64,000 nt of DNA, from contig NZ_JABSSX010000008.1 in NCBI RefSeq assembly GCF_013280495.1, positions 62,001 to 126,000 on the forward strand, given 5' to 3'. Below are positions 62,579 through 64,000 of the stretch, piece after piece. Origin of the DNA: Brevibacterium permense. GTDB taxonomy: Bacteria > Actinomycetota > Actinomycetes > Actinomycetales > Brevibacteriaceae. Position 1 is the stretch's first letter; each line of letters begins with the position of its first letter. Position numbers and translations under genes: made by a program. Below the pieces are notes generated by a model, which had not been told where the DNA came from, ran no database searches, and saw nothing but the letters and a program-made list of their open reading frames with translations.

Positions 62579-63067
62579 TCAGTCCTCTGGGAACTTGAGT
62601 TCGAAGAAGACGCGCGGGTTGCCCGGGCCGGCATAGTCCTCGATGAGCTCTCCGCTGAAGCCCATGGAAGAGTGGAACGAGATCGCACCCGAGGACTCCG
62701 GCATCGTCGTCGCCTGCACCGAGGAGGCACCGAGCTGACGAGAATGGTCGATGAAGTGCTGGTAGAGATGACGGCCGATTCCCTGGTGACGGAAATCCGA
62801 CCGCGCTGCCACCAGGTGGATGTAGGCAGGACCATCATGGGGAATGACGCCGAGCAGGTATCCGACGATCTCCGAACGGTAGCGGGCGACGAGTCCAGAG
62901 GTGACGAACTGACGGAACCAGTAGGCATCATGGTCACCGCTGAGATCGCGGTCTCCCCAGAAGTTGGCCTGAGCGTCAAGCAGGAATTCGCGCATCTCGC
63001 GGGCGTCGACCTCATCGAGCGGACTGATGCTCAGCTGCTCGGTGTCGAAAGTTTCGTCAACGGCCAT
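62579..63067 (-). CDS. GNAT family acetyltransferase
   Basis: The 162-residue single-domain acetyltransferase has the acetyl-CoA-binding DFRHQGIGRHLYQHF segment and a typical C-terminal SSGAISFHSSMGF. The ATG at 63067 (MAVDETFD) follows AGGAGG and was preferred to an upstream in-frame start at 63100. The substrate cannot be inferred. Divergent from xthA with 86 bp between starts. Confidence 0.8.
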   Translation of the reverse strand: MAVDETFDTEQLSISPLDEVDAREMREFLLDAQANFWGDRDLSGDHDAYWFRQFVTSGLVARYRSEIVGYLLGVIPHDGPAYIHLVAARSDFRHQGIGRHLYQHFIDHSRQLGASSVQATTMPESSGAISFHSSMGFSGELIEDYAGPGNPRVFFELKFPED

Positions 63068-63153
63068 TGCGCCTCCTGATGTGTTCGTACTTACCGTCAC
63101 TCTATAACGCCCCGTCCCGGAAGAATAGTGCGCTCCATGTCATCATAGAGCAC

Positions 63154-63969
63154 ATGATTCGGATTGCTTCAGTCAACGTCAACGGAGTCCGCGCAGCATG
63201 GCGAAAGGGGATGCCCACCTGGGTCGATGCAGCGAAACCGGACTTCATCACCCTCCAAGAAGTGCGAGCCGCAAACGATGTCGCGCACGGTGTCCTCGCC
63301 GACACCGGATACACCACGATCAGCCATGATGCCGAGGCGAAGGGCCGCGCCGGCGTCGCCGTGATGGCCCGCACCGAACCCGAGGCAGTGCGCGAAGGAC
63401 TCGGCGACGACGGCTACTTCGACCGGGCCGGACGCTGGGTGGAGACAGACTTCCGCCTCGGCGACGGAACGTTTCTGACCCTTGTGTCCGCGTACGTCCA
63501 TTCCGGCGAGGCCGACACCCCCAAACAGGACGACAAGTACCGGTTCCTCGACCGCATGATCGAACGGATGCCGCAGCTGGCGAAGACTGCCGACCATGTC
63601 CTCGTCACCGGCGACCTCAACGTCTGCCACACCGAACGCGACCTGAAGAATTGGAAGGCCAACCGGAAGAAGTCCGGATTCCTCCCGGAGGAACGAGCCT
63701 ACTTCGACAAGTTCTTCGGGGAGATCGGCTATGTCGACGTCCATCGCGAACTCAGCGGCGACATCGACGGACCTTATACCTGGTGGTCGATGCGCGGTCA
63801 GGCCTTCGACAATGACACAGGATGGCGCATCGACTATCAGATGGCCACTCCGGCCCTGGCCGAAACCGCAGTCAAGGCCACCGTGGACAAAGCCGACAGC
63901 TGGGCCGAGCGCTGGTCGGACCACGCTCCGCTGGTCATCGACTACGACCTCCCGTCCGTCCAGGCCTGA
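63154..63969 (+). CDS. xthA: exodeoxyribonuclease III / AP endonuclease
   Basis: Cleaves abasic sites and degrades the 3' end of duplex DNA in base excision repair. The 271-residue protein has the exonuclease-phosphatase residues Glu36 (LQEVR), Tyr114 (SAYVHSG), Asp154 and Asn156 (TGDLNV), Asp227 (WRIDYQM) and Asp256-His257 (SDHAPL). ATG 63154 (MIRIASVNVNGVR) matches the family start; no clear ribosome binding site precedes it. The longer in-frame reading upstream is unsupported. Confidence 0.93.
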   Translation: MIRIASVNVNGVRAAWRKGMPTWVDAAKPDFITLQEVRAANDVAHGVLADTGYTTISHDAEAKGRAGVAVMARTEPEAVREGLGDDGYFDRAGRWVETDFRLGDGTFLTLVSAYVHSGEADTPKQDDKYRFLDRMIERMPQLAKTADHVLVTGDLNVCHTERDLKNWKANRKKSGFLPEERAYFDKFFGEIGYVDVHRELSGDIDGPYTWWSMRGQAFDNDTGWRIDYQMATPALAETAVKATVDKADSWAERWSDHAPLVIDYDLPSVQA

Positions 63970-64000
63970 CCGCAGTTCGAACGACAGACGAAGAGCCCGG

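Overview
This window reads as a chromosomal segment of a high-GC Gram-positive bacterium. The gene order (rplKA, rplJL, rpoBC, str, S10, spc and alpha operons close together), the S3/S5/L17 tail extensions, the GTG/TTG starts with purine-rich ribosome binding sites, the furA-katG pair, and the absence of rpsN and rpsD from their usual operon places all fit Actinobacteria of the order Micrococcales. Brevibacterium is my best guess; this is inference from gene content, not from a database match. No tRNA, rRNA, CRISPR array, insertion sequence or prophage was seen.

Layout. (1) 1-7.2 kb: rplK-rplA, then a GAF-type regulator, an aldehyde dehydrogenase and a zinc alcohol dehydrogenase, then rplJ-rplL. 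The alcohol-oxidation module thus separates two ribosomal gene pairs that are contiguous in most bacteria, and near-identical 56-59 bp palindromic elements sit after rplA, after the aldehyde dehydrogenase and after the alcohol dehydrogenase. (2) 7.1-9.9 kb: hairpins, a 7-bp tandem repeat, a decayed gene, a metallo-beta-lactamase-fold hydrolase and a two-domain acetyltransferase. (3) 9.9-17.6 kb: rpoB-rpoC. (4) 17.7-26.1 kb: a DUF1707 protein coupled to pfkA on the minus strand. Facing it on the plus strand are a GT2/GtrA glycosyltransferase, a GT39 membrane glycosyltransferase, an OmpR-type response regulator, its histidine kinase and a Gly/Ser-rich membrane-anchored protein. (5) 26.2-29.0 kb: furA-katG. 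(6) 29.2-33.9 kb: rpsL-rpsG-fusA-tuf. (7) 34.4-46.98 kb: the S10 and spc operons, a terminator, then secY-adk-map. (8) 47.1-49.1 kb: a PaaX-like regulator and a PatB/MalY-type C-S lyase. (9) 49.5-52.65 kb: infA-rpmJ-rpsM-rpsK-rpoA-rplQ. (10) 53.1-59.1 kb: putP and a tightly overlapping four-gene minus-strand operon (adenylate-forming ligase, possible monooxygenase, GNAT-like protein, Acg/nitroreductase-like protein). (11) 59.3-63.97 kb: purU, glyA-folD (one-carbon metabolism), a small acetyltransferase and xthA.

Two items deserve most attention. The first is the four-copy palindromic element at 1519, 4637, 5801 and 62495. Its arms differ between copies by paired, compensating changes, which points to selection for a hairpin rather than for a sequence. 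The second is the overlapping four-gene operon at 54760-59105, whose combination of activities suggests an uncharacterised acyl-activating tailoring pathway. The glycosyltransferase/two-component/Gly-rich-protein cluster at 19.5-26.1 kb is a third candidate for a cell-envelope system.
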